Positions 12,600 to 24,990 are shown, counted from the first letter of the stretch. The stretch is DNA of 64,000 bases from Platycnemis pennipes (GCA_933228895.1 OW121851.1:131673624-131737623); one strand, 5' to 3'. Numbers and translations are program-made. Notes: generated by a model not told the origin, from the letters alone.

Positions 12600-13080
12600 C
12601 TTGGCGTTTGCCGGACCTCTGGCTCTCTGCGTTTCCCTTTCCATCATCCCTCTCTCTCTTTCTCTCTCCTCACTTAATCCCGCGAGCCAGTCATAAAGGC
12701 ACGGCACGTTCGCATATCTTAACCGACCCAGCTCTGTGGAACAAAGGGAGGAGCGGTTAACGCGGAGGGGGCCTTCCTATTCATTATGGCTCGCCTTTCG
12801 GGGGTGAAGCCGACTCATCCCGTCTTGCCCATTGTGCGCGAAGGAGAGAGAAGGCAAGACTCGGAACATTGTCTTCTTCGCATTCGATTCTAGTTCTTAA
12901 GTGTTGCCAGATATGTGACTAAGCGAGTTGTGCCATTTCTTTGCCAAATCTGCCCACTATCACGTTGGCAATCGCCAGGGGCAGACTGTGTACCTGCGGC
13001 GACGTGGTCTAAGGGTCCCAACAGACAAACAACTCCCACCCCCCTGCCCCCAAAAAAATAAAAAGAATTAGGGAACACAT
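12600..13080. other. GC-rich patch
   Basis: CpG-containing segment with a CT-rich run at about 12,640-12,675. Its right part (12,963-13,025, minus strand reading GGGACCC..GACCACGTCG..GCCCCTGGCG) resembles a block at 13,285-13,345. No gene recognised. Confidence 0.4.
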
Positions 13081-13284
13081 TTAGGCTAGCCTTCTTATTG
13101 ATTTAAACAAAACAATTTAATTAACAGTTTAAAACAACAGTCCTTTCAATTCTTCTGACGTTTGAGTAAATATATCAACAATTTTATTTTTGTCTACATT
13201 AAAAGCTTACAATCTTTCGGCACTCATGAAAACTAAGCGTTTCCTTTCATTTTACCGTTCACATACTTGCCGGGTCTTAGGAAA

Positions 13285-13345
13285 ACAAGGCGCTGAAGGG
13301 GCACGGGGCTATCCAAGGTGGTCCGGGGCCCCGGCAGGAATTCCT
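13285..13345. repeat. GC-rich block related to 12,963-13,025
   Basis: On the minus strand it reads GGGGCCCCGGACCACCTTGG..GCCCC..GCG, resembling the segment 300 bases to the left in the same orientation. It includes a perfect 16-base palindrome, GGCAGGAATTCCTGCC, at about 13,334-13,349. The pair could be remnants of the ends of a decayed element, but I cannot name a family. Confidence 0.3.
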
Positions 13346-13349
13346 GCCC

Positions 13350-14080
13350 ACCCGCCCTGGTAAAAGCATCGCTTCGACTAGGCTTTAGTTTTATTAGAAT
13401 AATTCACCATGCATGAGCAAAGGAGTTTATAGGTATCAAATTTATATATGTCATTTGCTACAACGTATTTTGCAGTTAGTGTAGTAGATGGAAGAGCTAA
13501 GTTTATGGATATAGCTGATTTATATTTATTATCCACTTCAAAATAAGTTATATTGCATTGATATTTCAATTAAAAACGTGTTGCAAGAGGCTCCACTTTG
13601 AACGGAGCAGTCTTAAGTGTTTTCCCCATATCATTCACTCCTAGTTCTTTGATTAGCATTATTACACATCCATTGTCCAATAAAGGTGAATACTGAGATA
13701 TTCAACAATATTGCATGTATAATATGGTATTCTATAGCTGTAATTATCGGGAAAAATTAATAAAATATGTGTTATTGTTTTATTACAGAAATATCGATTT
13801 TTCATCGCTATTTAGATTTTGATTGCTGATTCCGTGGCAAAATTTTCATATCTGTTATGTATGTTGTTGAAATCTTTTGTCACGCAATTGAAAAGTATCT
13901 CAATGTATATCTTGAGTTTTTAACATCTGCTCCTGGCATCGCGTTGTCTTAGAGAATATTCTTTTTGTTTTGTTGACCCACGTTGCCTAGCCGTACTATA
14001 GTCCTTTTGTTTGTTTTCTTTGATCTCGCCTTCCCTGAGTCATCGACTGTCGGACCCCTTGTCCGTAATATGCACTCTCT
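13350..14080. other. AT-rich non-coding DNA
   Basis: No gene or repeat recognised. Confidence 0.5.
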
Positions 14081-14470
14081 TCACCTTCTCATCTCCTGTT
14101 ATTTTCCCAACTTCATTCCCCTCCCTCCACTTCCACCCTTAGTCCTCCGCTATCCGCCAATCCTACATCATCCTCCTCCTACTCTGCCGTTTCTTTTCCT
14201 TTCCTTGCTCGCTTTGTCCCCGCCGACTCCGCCACCGATTCTACCTAAGCCGCGGGTAGCTCTGTAATTGGTCCTCCCCTAGTCCTATAAAACGCTCTCT
14301 CCCTCTCGCATAAGCTGTCTCCGAATACTCAGAACTTCCCCTTCTATGTTGACGGCGCGACCCTCGTCGTCTCGCTTTGGCCTCATCACAGAGAGCGCCT
14401 CTCCCTTTTTATTCCGACCACATCTGCCTCCGTCCTCTCTCCTTCCTCTCAATTTCTGCTCAAGTATCTC
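14081..14470. repeat. Pyrimidine-rich GC island
   Basis: C+T-rich on the + strand. The open frame at 13,983-14,267 ends in a Pro/Leu-rich low-complexity stretch. A TATAAAA string lies at 14,285-14,291 between two C+T-rich blocks and has no gene attached. Confidence 0.6.
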
Positions 14471-14570
14471 CTCCTGCGTGTCCCGTTATTTCATAGACCA
14501 TTGCGCTCCGTTTTATTTCCTGTTAAGTACCGCACTTCGGTCTCCACCGGTGATCATTCAAGGAAATTAA

Positions 14571-15107
14571 CTGATGAAAAATCTACACTTTGAGGACTAT
14601 CTGAGCGGATGGTGGAATGAAACTGCTACATTTTACTGCGATTTAAACTTTTAGGGTGAACCTTTGGTGGTGTAGTTTGTGGGTTCACTACAGTATACTC
14701 ATTTCCTACTGAACATTCCTATATAAGTGTTGCCATTGCGTTGCCGTAGCAATATTATTCATGCAAAATAAACTGTAGATATTAGTTGTGTACCACGAGG
14801 AAAACCTTTCTTGGTGTTACAAATTACGGCCCTTTATATCCTTTTGTATCTGAATGGAAGGTTATTTAAGCGTAAAATTAAGTGGGCCTAGTGGCCTCAG
14901 TGGGCCCTCATTGTCTTATCACATACGTTATTGAATATACTTTCTTAAAAATTCTTTCTTAAGTCACATCAACGTACCTTGCCATTTTCATTGAGTGGTA
15001 GAGTACATTTCTAATAATGCCTTACACCACTCGGTTGAGAAATTATTGTATAATTCCTTGATAATATTCTGGCCGATGATGAGCGTTGTACGTCGACAAC
15101 ACATCTA
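14571..15107. other. AT-rich non-coding DNA
   Basis: Flanking sequence left of the head-to-head LINE pair. Nothing recognised. Confidence 0.5.
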
Positions 15108-15325
15108 GTCAATACCCTGCAAGCCAACATAAAGGTGTATGGCTGGAAGTAAATTCACACCAAACATACATTCCATATCATGCATAAAAAAGAATTTTTC
15201 ATTATATTCTATTCTAAACTTCACAATTTAAGAAAGTTAAAAATGGCAGCATAAGCATGCAAAAACATTCTGTTAGTTTGGTTAGCTTAAGGTCATTATA
15301 CAGAAGTGCAACTACCTATGCTATC
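15108..15325 (-). mobile_element. Non-LTR retrotransposon 3' end (CR1/Jockey-like), minus copy
   Basis: Read on the minus strand this matches the 3' untranslated part of the + strand copy next to it (15,655-15,895). Shared blocks are GTGTATCAATGGATA, AGCTAACC.AACTAAC, TTTTTGCATG, TTTTATGCATGATATG and the terminal ACACCTTTATG.TGGCTTGCAGGGTATT. It contains no coding part and is truncated at its own 5' end, where it meets the + strand copy. By eye, identity is roughly 75-80 percent. Confidence 0.85.
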
Positions 15326-15327
15326 CA

Positions 15328-15895
15328 TTGATACACTTTTCGAAGCGAAGATCGGCAAGATTTGTAAAGGGACGGTATGATAACCTTACTAGCGTAAACA
15401 GTCTATTAAATGAATTAAATTGGGAATCATTGTCAGATAGCAGGTTCAAATTCAGACTTAATCTCTTAAACAAATTCCAAGACCATATTTTCAGTGATGA
15501 TGTTAAAAATATTTTGCGGACCCCAACTTACTATGGTAGCCTCGACCATATTCACAAAATTAGAGAAATTGATTGCCGAACTGACAGATTCAAAATGTCG
15601 TTTTTTCCTCGTACTATTAGGGATATGAATAACGGTAAATATATCCAGTACGAGTGTAGCAATGGATAACATTAGTAGCTGCATGTTGGTATAAGGACTT
15701 ATAGCTAACCCAACTAACGGCATGTTTTTGCATGTATGTTTTGCTATGTTTATCTTTTTTTAAATAGCGTAGTTTTGAACTGTACCTATAAAAGTACTGA
15801 TCCTTTTTTTATGCATGATATGTAGTCGTTGTTTGGTGAGAGTTCACCCCCTGCCACACACCTTTATGGTGGCTTGCAGGGTATTATGTAGGTGT
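15328..15895 (+). mobile_element. CR1/Jockey-like LINE, 3' end of ORF2 plus 3' UTR
   Basis: The open frame at 15,328-15,669 matches the extreme C-terminus of ORF2-type reverse transcriptases of CR1/Jockey-like LINEs. Diagnostic pieces are RRSARFVKGRYD, LNWESL and KIREIDCRTDRFKMSFFPRTIRD, here as overlapping short blocks. The usual Trp after FFPRTIRD is Met, and the frame ends at a stop soon after. A 3' UTR follows to the GGCTTGCAGGGTATT end near 15,893. The element lacks the endonuclease and the polymerase core, so it is a dead 5'-truncated insertion. It belongs to the same family as 44,285-44,655 and 60,628-61,055. Confidence 0.9.
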
Positions 15896-16530
15896 TTTAT
15901 TTATACTATTGGATATATTTGCAACTATTTATATCCCTAATTGTAAATGTTCACCGTCTCCTCAGCTATAACTCCTGACTCTGAGGGCCGATGAATTCAC
16001 TCGGAACAATGAATGACCTAATCAGTTCATTACATTCTCCTCAATTCTTGCTGAAGATTTACCGACGGCGCTGTATATGACGCGTCATCGTCCGTGTAAT
16101 ACCGTAGCTTCGTACGGTTCGCTGCTTGATTGGGTGAAATCGGCATTCGTGGTAGGTACTCCGGAGAGGTGACCGTAAGCCGTTTGCGCCATTTAAGATT
16201 AGTTGGGTCATTGAGTGTGATTAGGGATCATAACGTAACCGAGTAAAGATGGAGGACATCATCATCTGCTTTTGAGCAGAGCACGCCAAGGGGTCCACGG
16301 TTTAACGTCACATCGAGAATATAAAGTACTGAACTAGAAATGCATAATAAGTGCATAAGCACATATATACGCACATAAGTGGCTTGGAGTCCTCTGAGAT
16401 ATATGTGCCACTCCAATTCGAACCCGGACCCTCGAAATGGAGATCGGATTTCCTTTAAAAGTGATTTGCATTTGGACGAGAGACATTTATCAGGGTTAAA
16501 AATGTGATGAGTGCGCTTAATAATCCGTCA
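15896..16530. other. Non-coding DNA
   Basis: Mixed composition. A lone B-box-like GGGTTCGAATTGG on the minus strand (16,425-16,413) has no A box beside it. Nothing else recognised. Confidence 0.45.
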
Positions 16531-16940
16531 CGTGTCTACCGTCACTCCTATCATCCCCGTCATCCCCTTCTTCTCTACCATCCACCCCTTGCGCCATTCC
16601 CCTCGGCTCCGCTTATTGTCCCTCCGCCCCCTCATTGCCCCTCCGCCCCCTCGTTGCCCCCTTGAGCCCCCCGCGACGTCGCTTATCCACTTCACCTGAA
16701 ATTCCCACTCTCACCCCCCTCGCCTCAAGGTTCCCCACCCTCAAGGTCACAGCTTTTCATGTCTCTCCCTTTCCGTATTTTCCTCTTGGTCCTTCCTTTC
16801 TTCACTCCCTCCTCTTCCGTTTCCCCTTTTCCCTTCACTTTCCTCACTTCAAGCTCGCCCTCCACTTGAAAAGTGAATTTTTTTTCAATAATTTTCAGCT
16901 CCCCCCTTCCGGGGGCGTTGGCTGTTTGCACGGGAGGAAA
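16531..16940. repeat. Pyrimidine-rich GC island
   Basis: C+T-rich on the + strand, with CCCTCGTTGCCCC-type local duplication at about 16,618-16,660. The flanking 16,930-17,060 is purine-rich. Open frames are low-complexity. Confidence 0.65.
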
Positions 16941-17060
16941 TAAAGTGGGAGTGAGAGGGTTGGGACAGGAGAAAAGAGGGAAAGTGTGAAATAAAATGGA
17001 ATGAAAAATGGTGGTGTGGGCAAGTGTAAGGTTTGTGAGAAAGGAGGTGAAACGTAAGGA

Positions 17061-19320
17061 AAGCTCCTGCCTTTATTACTTCTTATCTCGCTTCCCGTTG
17101 TCGCCCCCCACTAAGATGGCTTGCAAATCTTTTGGTATACTCTCTTTTTTTCTTCAAATCTTTTTCCCCACCTTTCTTTCTGCTCCTCACTCTTGGAGTT
17201 TCTTTTATTCCCACTTGCCCTGCAAGGAAGTGGCCTTAATTACGCTTCTTGGAGTTCTATTCAACAGATTCTTTAATTACGGTAATATTTTTTCTCCTGT
17301 CGCCATTCTCTTCGAGTTTCAAAGCCAATCCTATTTTGCTGTGCCCTTGATTGCAAAGAAGTTAGTTCCTAGTTTTTGTGCTTGTTGATGAGGAAAATGA
17401 ATAATCGTTCTATGCCTTGAAGGTATATATTTTACGTCGTGCAGTATTCAAACCATCAATTGTTTGATGCTAATTTTTTTTATTCATATTGTGCTCAAAC
17501 ATTGGTGATCAGTATGGTTTGGAGCACGGATTAATATGTTTGGAGTATGCATATTTGATTTTTCATGTGAAAAATATCAGAACTAAAGCACACGCATTTG
17601 TTATTCTACAAACCTCTATAAATAGAGGTATAACCTTCGGAACCCTTGGTTATTGCATTAATGCATTACATTTTTTATTCTGAATTTCCTATGAGATATG
17701 AAATTCTGCATCATTCGCTGCGTTCAACATGGTCAGGACGTTCAGGGCAGATACTAATCATAATGTTTCAAAGTGTTCATGCCGTGTGGGAAAGTGTATT
17801 TTCAGATGAAGGGAAGGCCATCCCTGTAAGGATTACTAGAGTGACAAATCTTGGTCACGCACTTTGTGAAGGGAGAATGAATATTTGAATATACCTGTAA
17901 CTGAGTCCATTTCTGCCGAAACAGTATGGGATCTTAATATCTCTTTCGATATCCTAGAAATATCGAACTGCGTCTATCTTTGGAGAAGCCTTAATCTGAC
18001 TTCTTTTCTCCGCGCCTAGAGGACTTCCCAGCCGAACGTCCAGAAAGTCATTATGAACTTTTTTCTATCAATTGTGTTGTAAATCTAGGGATTCTACTTT
18101 GAAATGCGTGTACTTCTTTAATTAATCCATTTTCCAACTTGTTCCAAATGCGAGCAGAATATTCCATTTTTAGCCTAACAACCCATGTACCAACATTTTT
18201 CTTTTAGGTGCTTCTTTCACAAATATTCTAATGTACGTTTCCCTTACAAGTTTGTAAATAATCGACATAGTTAATCACATTAGTTACTATTTCACGGTTA
18301 GTTAATTATTCTGGAATGATATGAGAATTATGAGAGATTATCTCCATATCAAATTGCAAAGTAAAGTATAGTAAATCAATTGCTTTCAACACAAAATGAT
18401 AATACATTTTAACCATAATCTAGCCACATGAAAGCTAGGTTGCCTCTATGGAAAACCTGTGCTGAGGCAACGCTCTTCAAACACTTATACATTCTTAACA
18501 TACAAAACAATAATGTTTACAACGTTTTACATAATCAAATGAGAAAACAAGAAAAGTCAGAGACTTAGTAATAATATTAATAATACTTGCGGCTTATTGC
18601 AAAAAATACATGTCTTATTTTCATCACTTTTTTAACATTTTTATTTTCTGAGCGTAATATTTTCTCAATGTCTTAATGTACTCATTTTTCCTGTTGTTGA
18701 CGTATTCGTAGATATCTTTTAGGTTGGATAAAACGCAAGAACTATTATAAGACGCCCTTTCTCATCACACGTTTTATACTTAGACATTCACTGAAGTGAA
18801 CCCGATTTTGAGTATGTTCTGCCCACATTTTTTCAGCAGTTCAAGCACCGTGGGCGGGTAATACCAAGTAAAAGTAGTGTCACTGAAATACTTTCACGCA
18901 GTTACAATCCTGCCTAATACTAACCTTATAGAATGCACTGAAAATTGTATATTAACACATCCAATTTTATTTTTCATGTTAAAATATTCCGCAATACTAA
19001 AGAGTTTTTTTGTTACGTGAAGATGTATTTTCGATCTTCACATAAGAAATTCGCCTTAAATTCCTGTAGGATATTTAGCTTGTACATCAACCTGCGATCT
19101 AGTAGTAATTATTCCAACACTCAGCTATACTTATCATAGCAGTATTTTGTTAACCTAGCTGCTCTTAGATGCACAAGATTCGATTAGATTCGATTCCGAG
19201 ATGAAACCTACTCAACCTTATCGTATATCCTGGCAGCATACTGTTGAAGGAGCTTAACAAGAGAAAAGTAAAGCGGAACTTTGAATGTTAATGAAACCTT
19301 CCACGTTTTTGTGCAATTAA
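17061..19320. other. AT-rich non-coding DNA
   Basis: Long AT-rich tract with several 60-126 codon open frames, none resembling a known protein. I see no repeat shared elsewhere and no RNA gene. Confidence 0.5.
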
Positions 19321-19339
19321 TCCAGCCTCCTCTTCCAAG

Positions 19340-20345
19340 TGAGTGACTGCTCAGCGGCTGCGCCCCGTCCTCGTCACAACTGACTCTCTAGTGACCTCAA
19401 CCCCAAAAGGGCCCCCGCTACTTATGATGGCCCCTGCGCGAGCCCCATTCTCCACTCCTCTTTTTGCCCTCTAACCCCCTCCCTCCGCCGCCCTCGTCCC
19501 TCCTACCACTCCTTCCCTCTCGCCCCGCTACCCCCTATTAAAAGTGGATCCGGAGGGAACATGAGGGAACAAACCACCCCCGGTCGGCGTCTTCGGTCGT
19601 CTTCTCAATGGCATCGCGCGTCCCCTACAAAGAGAGTGAGAGAAGTGATGGAGGGTCGGTCGGAACAGCTTCCCCAGTCCAGCACCCGTGTTTATGCCTC
19701 CTCCCGTGGCCCCCGCTCCCCATGTGCTAAAACCCTGGTGGCAGGACCGAGGGATGGTGTTTTGGTCCTCATCTGCTAATTGTCGGCGAGGAATGCGTGT
19801 TTACACAGGGATGGCGGGTACCGTCAGCGGGCAGTATGGCCGGGCGTTTTGGAATTCCGGCAGAATGTCGTAATCTTTGGGGCCTTTTGGCAAGAAAACT
19901 ATTCCCCGTGGCGCATGCGCAGTTGTGTTCGTGCCCACCATGTGCGTACGCGTATATACATGTGCGTGTGTGTGTGCGAGAGCGTGTACAAGAATGCCTT
20001 GCGTCGTAGGGTGATCCGTTCGCTCGGAATGCCGGGAAAGGGAGACACCGGGTGGAGGGGCGGTGGAGGAGACGGTGGATTTTCGTGTGCCCCCCCACCC
20101 CTCCCCCTTCCTCCGGGAGTATACAGTTCTAGAAAGTGGACGCCACACCCCCGACTCTTATCCTACGCCCCCCCCTCCCACGAACGCATTGAGTTGTCCG
20201 GTTTTTTGCTCCCCCCCACTCGTTTCCAGCCGACTCTCGAATTCTTGCTCGGCCATAGATTATTTTTTTTACCCTCCCGTTCGCCCATCCCGAGTCTTCT
20301 CGAATGTGTTTACGCGCGCTTGTATATATCTCTCACATTCCTTCG
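19340..20345. repeat. CpG-rich island with GT microsatellite and pyrimidine tract
   Basis: Starts with a pyrimidine-rich block (19,430-19,530). A CpG-rich stretch with a GT/GC-type microsatellite at about 19,955-19,985 follows. It ends in a second pyrimidine-rich block (20,085-20,280). A frame open from 19,780 to 20,391 is 203 codons, but its composition follows the tracts and overlapping frames are open on the other strand, so I do not call a gene. Confidence 0.6.
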
Positions 20346-22049
20346 CTTCCTCTTTATTTTAAGTTTTGCGTTTTTTTTCATGCTCTTGTGAAAAAATGAA
20401 ATGGCCATCCTTTTATGTGGCTTTGTCCGTTAGTTCACAATACCACACAAAACTAAGATGTTTAGTTACCAAAAGTACTAATCGATGGTTTCCTTCTTTT
20501 TAAGTTTTCTTGTTGGGATTATGACTAAATAAAGAGTTTAAATTTCAAGTAATCGCATTTTAATCCTGAATGGATTTTTTCCAATCATTTGTTATCCATG
20601 ATTTTCATCTCCGGCTTATCCTGTGTACTCTCTTACTCAAGAGAAATAATTGGTACGCCATTTATCCTTTTATATTTATCTCAAGCGATGCCTTTTGCAT
20701 TGATGGATGATAATTTTCGAAGATAATTATGAATTATGTAAAACCACTACTCCTGGCTCGTTAAGTTCGGCGAGAAATGTCTATGCTCATCCCTCCATGT
20801 TATCTTGAGACCGTGCTATCCTTGTCAAGGGTACGAGACAGTCACGCTCTTCAACAAATATGCGTGGGGTACTTGCACTGACAGACTTACTATTAGCACT
20901 TGACGATAGAAAATAGTGTCAGATTGCCATGATAAAGGTATACTCAAGGAAATGGCTAAAAAGTAAAAAGAAATATAGTTTGGTAGTAGATTAGTCTTTT
21001 GTTTTAATTCCTCTCTTATTTAGTCTACGGTGGTGTAAAAATTGCGCAATCGTTGTCCTTAGCAATATTTTAAATACTAAAGTAACTAGTAGCCTCCGAC
21101 CCATTTTCTTAACTAGGTCCTATCCTAATCCTCCCTTCTTTTATGCCTACCAGCATGTCTGGAAATAACAGCGCGTAGTCGCTTGGTTTATTGGGTGATT
21201 TGCAAAACAAGAGAAATCTTACTCGCGCTTCACCCATCATCCGTTGTTTTTATTTTACGGCTATTTTGACACACAAATTACAGATAGCTATCGGGACTTA
21301 TGTGTCTGCGTTTTCCATTAAATTTTATTGTTCGGTCTTTCTCTTTTCCTTTGAAGCTATTTATTTTTATTTCCAACGCATGTTTTTTTGGTTTATTATC
21401 CAAATTTTTATCATTTTTTGCCATTAAGATTGTGTTCCTTGGAAGCACCTGCATTTCTCTTTAATGATTTAATGTTTATAAAATTGGTCCCCAAAAATGA
21501 TGGAAAAGTAAATGTTATTAGGAAATGGGACATTTTGATTAATGCAAAAGGGCGTTCCATGCTTTTATTTGATTTCTTCCTTGTGTCTCATTCTAATTTT
21601 ACTGTTATTGAGCTACAGAAACAATTTCACACTCCTTCATTCCCTCCTAAGGCTGATAGGTTTTGTACCAACAACTGACCGCCAGGACCCGTTTTTTTTT
21701 TAATTTTGCTATTTTTCATGTCCTCGCTGATATCTGCCCTGCTTTAATGATCTCTACGTCCAATACACCTCAGCAGATGCCATCGACCTTGAATCTTGAA
21801 ACTTTAACTTACTTTCATTGTTATTCTGATTTCCATTTCTTCCTTTCAACATTGGCTAAAATGATAATAATATAGAGAAATACTTTAATTTTAATGGACA
21901 TTTAAAACAAGAGTGTAATGATTGAACGGCATTATTTTTCTATAGCTCTTGTACATTTTACTCATTGTACAATTTAAATTCGATTTCACACCTGTGTTAG
22001 CATTCTTAGTCATCAGATCATGACAGTATTTCATGAAGTAATTTATATT
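20346..22049. other. AT-rich non-coding DNA
   Basis: Open frames at 21,191-21,427 and 21,388-21,678 are Phe/Ile-rich and unrecognised. No RNA gene or shared repeat. Confidence 0.45.
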
Positions 22050-22050
22050 T

Positions 22051-22332
22051 GAAAGTCGCAGTTTAAGAAACTGGATTCGTCTGAAGAAGATCCTGAAACA
22101 GAGAAGCTTTATAATCCTGCTGGTCTCTTTTCCGTTTACTTTTTAGACAATTCTCCCGCTTTGAAAAATAATTTTGGAAGAGGTTTCCAAGGTTATTGGA
22201 AGTCAATAACTCCTTTATTCCCTTCGACTAATCATATTCGTCCTCCAATCGACCCTTCTCCCACGCCGAGGGCTCTCTCTCTCAGGCCCCTCCGGCGAAA
22301 GACCCCTCGCACCGCACATACTCACCTATAGA
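22051..22332 (+). other. Open frame without ATG, unidentified
   Basis: A frame free of stops runs from after a TGA at about 22,050 to the TAG at 22,330, about 93 codons, with no ATG in its first half. The first half has unremarkable protein-like composition, including KKLDSSEEDPETEKL, LFSVYFLDNSPAL and GRGFQGYWKS. The second half enters a CT-rich block and becomes Pro/Arg-rich. An AG lies directly before TTTAAG, but the pyrimidine tract is poor and no clear donor follows. It could be a decayed transposon or pseudogene piece, or chance. I do not recognise the family. Confidence 0.2.
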
Positions 22333-22827
22333 TTTTCTTCTTGCTGCTTCTCCATGCCGTGCAGGGTCTTATCTTGAAATGGTACCAACTCGTCTTGCAT
22401 TGGTTGGAGAAATAGGCTAAATTTTCACATGCTTGGCGTATGAATGGTTTTTCAGAGTATATACAATGCAAATACGAGGGTATAGATGAATTATCTGTTG
22501 TGATTCATGTGCTTTGTGTATGTTGGTTTGTCATTCACCCTCTATCGCACACCACTAAGGTATAATACAGGACATATAGTAGGTGTAGACACTCAAAATC
22601 CTTAATTATTTTTTTGGCAATTCGAGAGACTTTCAAAAGTTTCTTTATATCTTCATCCTATGGTACAGCAACAGTAGTGAGCCTTATTGTACGTTGTTTC
22701 TTTTTCTGTCTTCAAAAATTTACTGCATTTAATTTCAAGAGTCCCGCGCCAATGACAATAGGGCGAAAGTGGTAATTATTTGGTCTTTATTTTGGTATGC
22801 ATCATCTCAGTCAGTATTATTATTATT

Positions 22828-23436
22828 GCACAAATTGGTAGGGCTGTGCGGGTCTCGACTTTTCGAGATTGGAGCGAAATAAAAGTACTACTCGAATCTC
22901 GCTCGATTTCGATCTGAATACGCTCGAAAAACGTGTCTCGAGCTTGTCTCGAGACCTCCGTCGTGGTGGACGTAATTTTACGGGGTCTTGCTTTATAATG
23001 CGACGTAGTAAATAAATGTTTATTCCCTGACTTTTTCATGGTAATTTCATGATGTCATGCCACAAAATGTCGAGAAATCTCATAGTCTTAGGCTTAGACT
23101 CGAGAAGTTAGGAGAGTCTAGGCCGCGGCGTAGGGCCTTACCGATTCCCTGCTCCATTTCGTGATCGGAGGCCTAGTACCTACTATACTGGTCGCCGACC
23201 TCCGTAGATCTCTTAAAGTTGCGCCGTTGAGACGCATCGGCCGGGACGTCGGGATAATATTCGCGAAAAAGTTACCTACTACTTGTAGGACAATAATAGT
23301 CAATGTAATCATTTTGGGGGACATGGTGAGACCCGTGGTGTGGTGGAGCGCGTTACAACCGGATTTTACTCTATCAAATTTAGGCCTAGGCTCTCACGAT
23401 TTCCATAACCGACAATCTGATCTAGCAAGTTCATAA
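22828..23436. other. CpG-rich patch of foreign composition, possible hAT remnant
   Basis: The segment opens with TAGGGCTGTGCGGGTCTCGA, a start resembling the terminal sequence of many hAT-type DNA transposons. Its first 130 bases are crowded with TCTCGAG/CTCGA strings, and its second half (23,110-23,440) is CpG-rich between AT-rich neighbours. Short frames on both strands (23,161-23,436 + and 23,118-23,324 -) have no recognisable domain. I find no matching inverted terminus on the right, so the transposon assignment is weak. Confidence 0.3.
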
Positions 23437-23439
23437 ATA

Positions 23440-24990
23440 ATTTAAGTAATAAAAAACTTATAGCTTAATAAAGACCACGCTCAAGTTTGAAATCCTGTTA
23501 TGTTATATTATTTGAAATCTATTTATCTGAATATAGACTAGGCATATAAAAAGATACCAAGTTAAAACATGGGATGAGGCCATTATGCTTAGGTGATGGG
23601 TGATAGTATTTATACTCAAAAACGTTTTTAAAATTTTTGTGTTGAAAGTAGGGGTGTATTCATAATTCGATGGAGGCCTAACATCACATAAATACAATAT
23701 ACATATTTCGTATCCTACATGCATGTGATGCAATATTGTTTTGAAAGCAAAACTCTTTATTCTCAATTTTACTTTATTCTCCCTTAAAAACTTTGCAAGT
23801 CTTTCAATCAATAATGATGTTACAACGGTGTTTTAAGGTTTTTATGCCTACGTACTCCCTTTACATTTGAGTGCAAGTCATATATTAACGTAAAAAAATG
23901 AATAGCTTAAGCGTTAAGGGATAAAAAGATTACTTTGTAGGTCATAGGGAATAGTGCCTTACTTACCTGTTGAAAGCTTCATTGGAAAATTGATTTTTGC
24001 TGCTGGTTAAATTCGGATGCCGCTTGCATTTAGTATTGAGGTCGGAACTTTAACGTCAGCTAAGGCTATGATTGATTACAGCGTCTTAGAGCGTCCTCGT
24101 CGTGTGATTGATTGTCACGGTGAAATTGTAATTAATGACTTTCATTCGGTTGCAAGCTTTTTCCTTAATCATCCTTTTTGTCGAATTGCAAAAAATATCT
24201 CTCTTATATTTCGTAGATTATTTAATAGCTTATTTCTATCATGCGAGATAGCTAAAAACTTTTCATCATAATATCAAGCTTCTGTTTTCATAACTGCAAC
24301 AAAATGAAGAATTACGTTACAAGTTTTTTCTGGGCATGCTAACGAAAAATCATTGAAAGATATGGACAAGTTAACGACGTCAAATTACGATTCTTGATGT
24401 CATAATCGGAGTAAGTCGATTGAAGTATTTGACTATATCATATTTGATTACATTTGGCTGTATTGAAACAAGGAATTGAGTGTTGTACCATTCCCTTCCT
24501 TCAATGCCCGCGGTCTGGCGGGAGGAAACCGAGGCACATGCGTCTTTGAACCCCGAAGCCTCGCTGAGAGGTCGCGGTACCAAACTCGAGTCGGGACTCA
24601 ATTAGATAAACTTTTTAATTGAATTTTTTTCCTTTCCTCTTGGGAGATTCCCTAATCGGCCTGCCGCAGCGCCGTGAGTTCAGAAATTTTTAGACTAAAG
24701 GCTTGAGGAAGGACGTACAAGCTGATTGACGTACACACCAAATTCATCACAGAAAAAATATGCATCGCAGAATAGACAAAATACATCAAATTTAAAAAAA
24801 AGCAGATTTTGGCACGAATGCGATAGCAAAGACAGAATACATAATGAATTATTATTATCAATTATTATCGTAATGAATTATGAAGCATTAAGTACGTAGC
24901 ATTAATCTTCAAAATGACACATAAGGCCTTTTTTCAATACTCAGTGAGAACAGGTTAAATGCAGCAATTTGCGCTCTCTGTGCATCTAGT
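23440..24990. other. AT-rich non-coding DNA
   Basis: A small CpG-rich block lies at 24,500-24,600. On the minus strand CAACAG|GTAAGT occurs at about 23,964-23,973, but its pyrimidine tract is weak. No gene recognised. Confidence 0.45.

Noticed and set aside
16413..16425. B-box-like GGGTTCGAATTGG on the minus strand
   Set aside because: No A box at the right distance and no cloverleaf.
19780..20391. 203-codon open frame
   Set aside because: It runs through a GT/GC microsatellite and a pyrimidine tract, with no domain and open opposite frames.
23960..23975. CAACAG|GTAAGT on the minus strand
   Set aside because: The pyrimidine tract is weak and interrupted by purines. It is much poorer than the 38.9-kb site.
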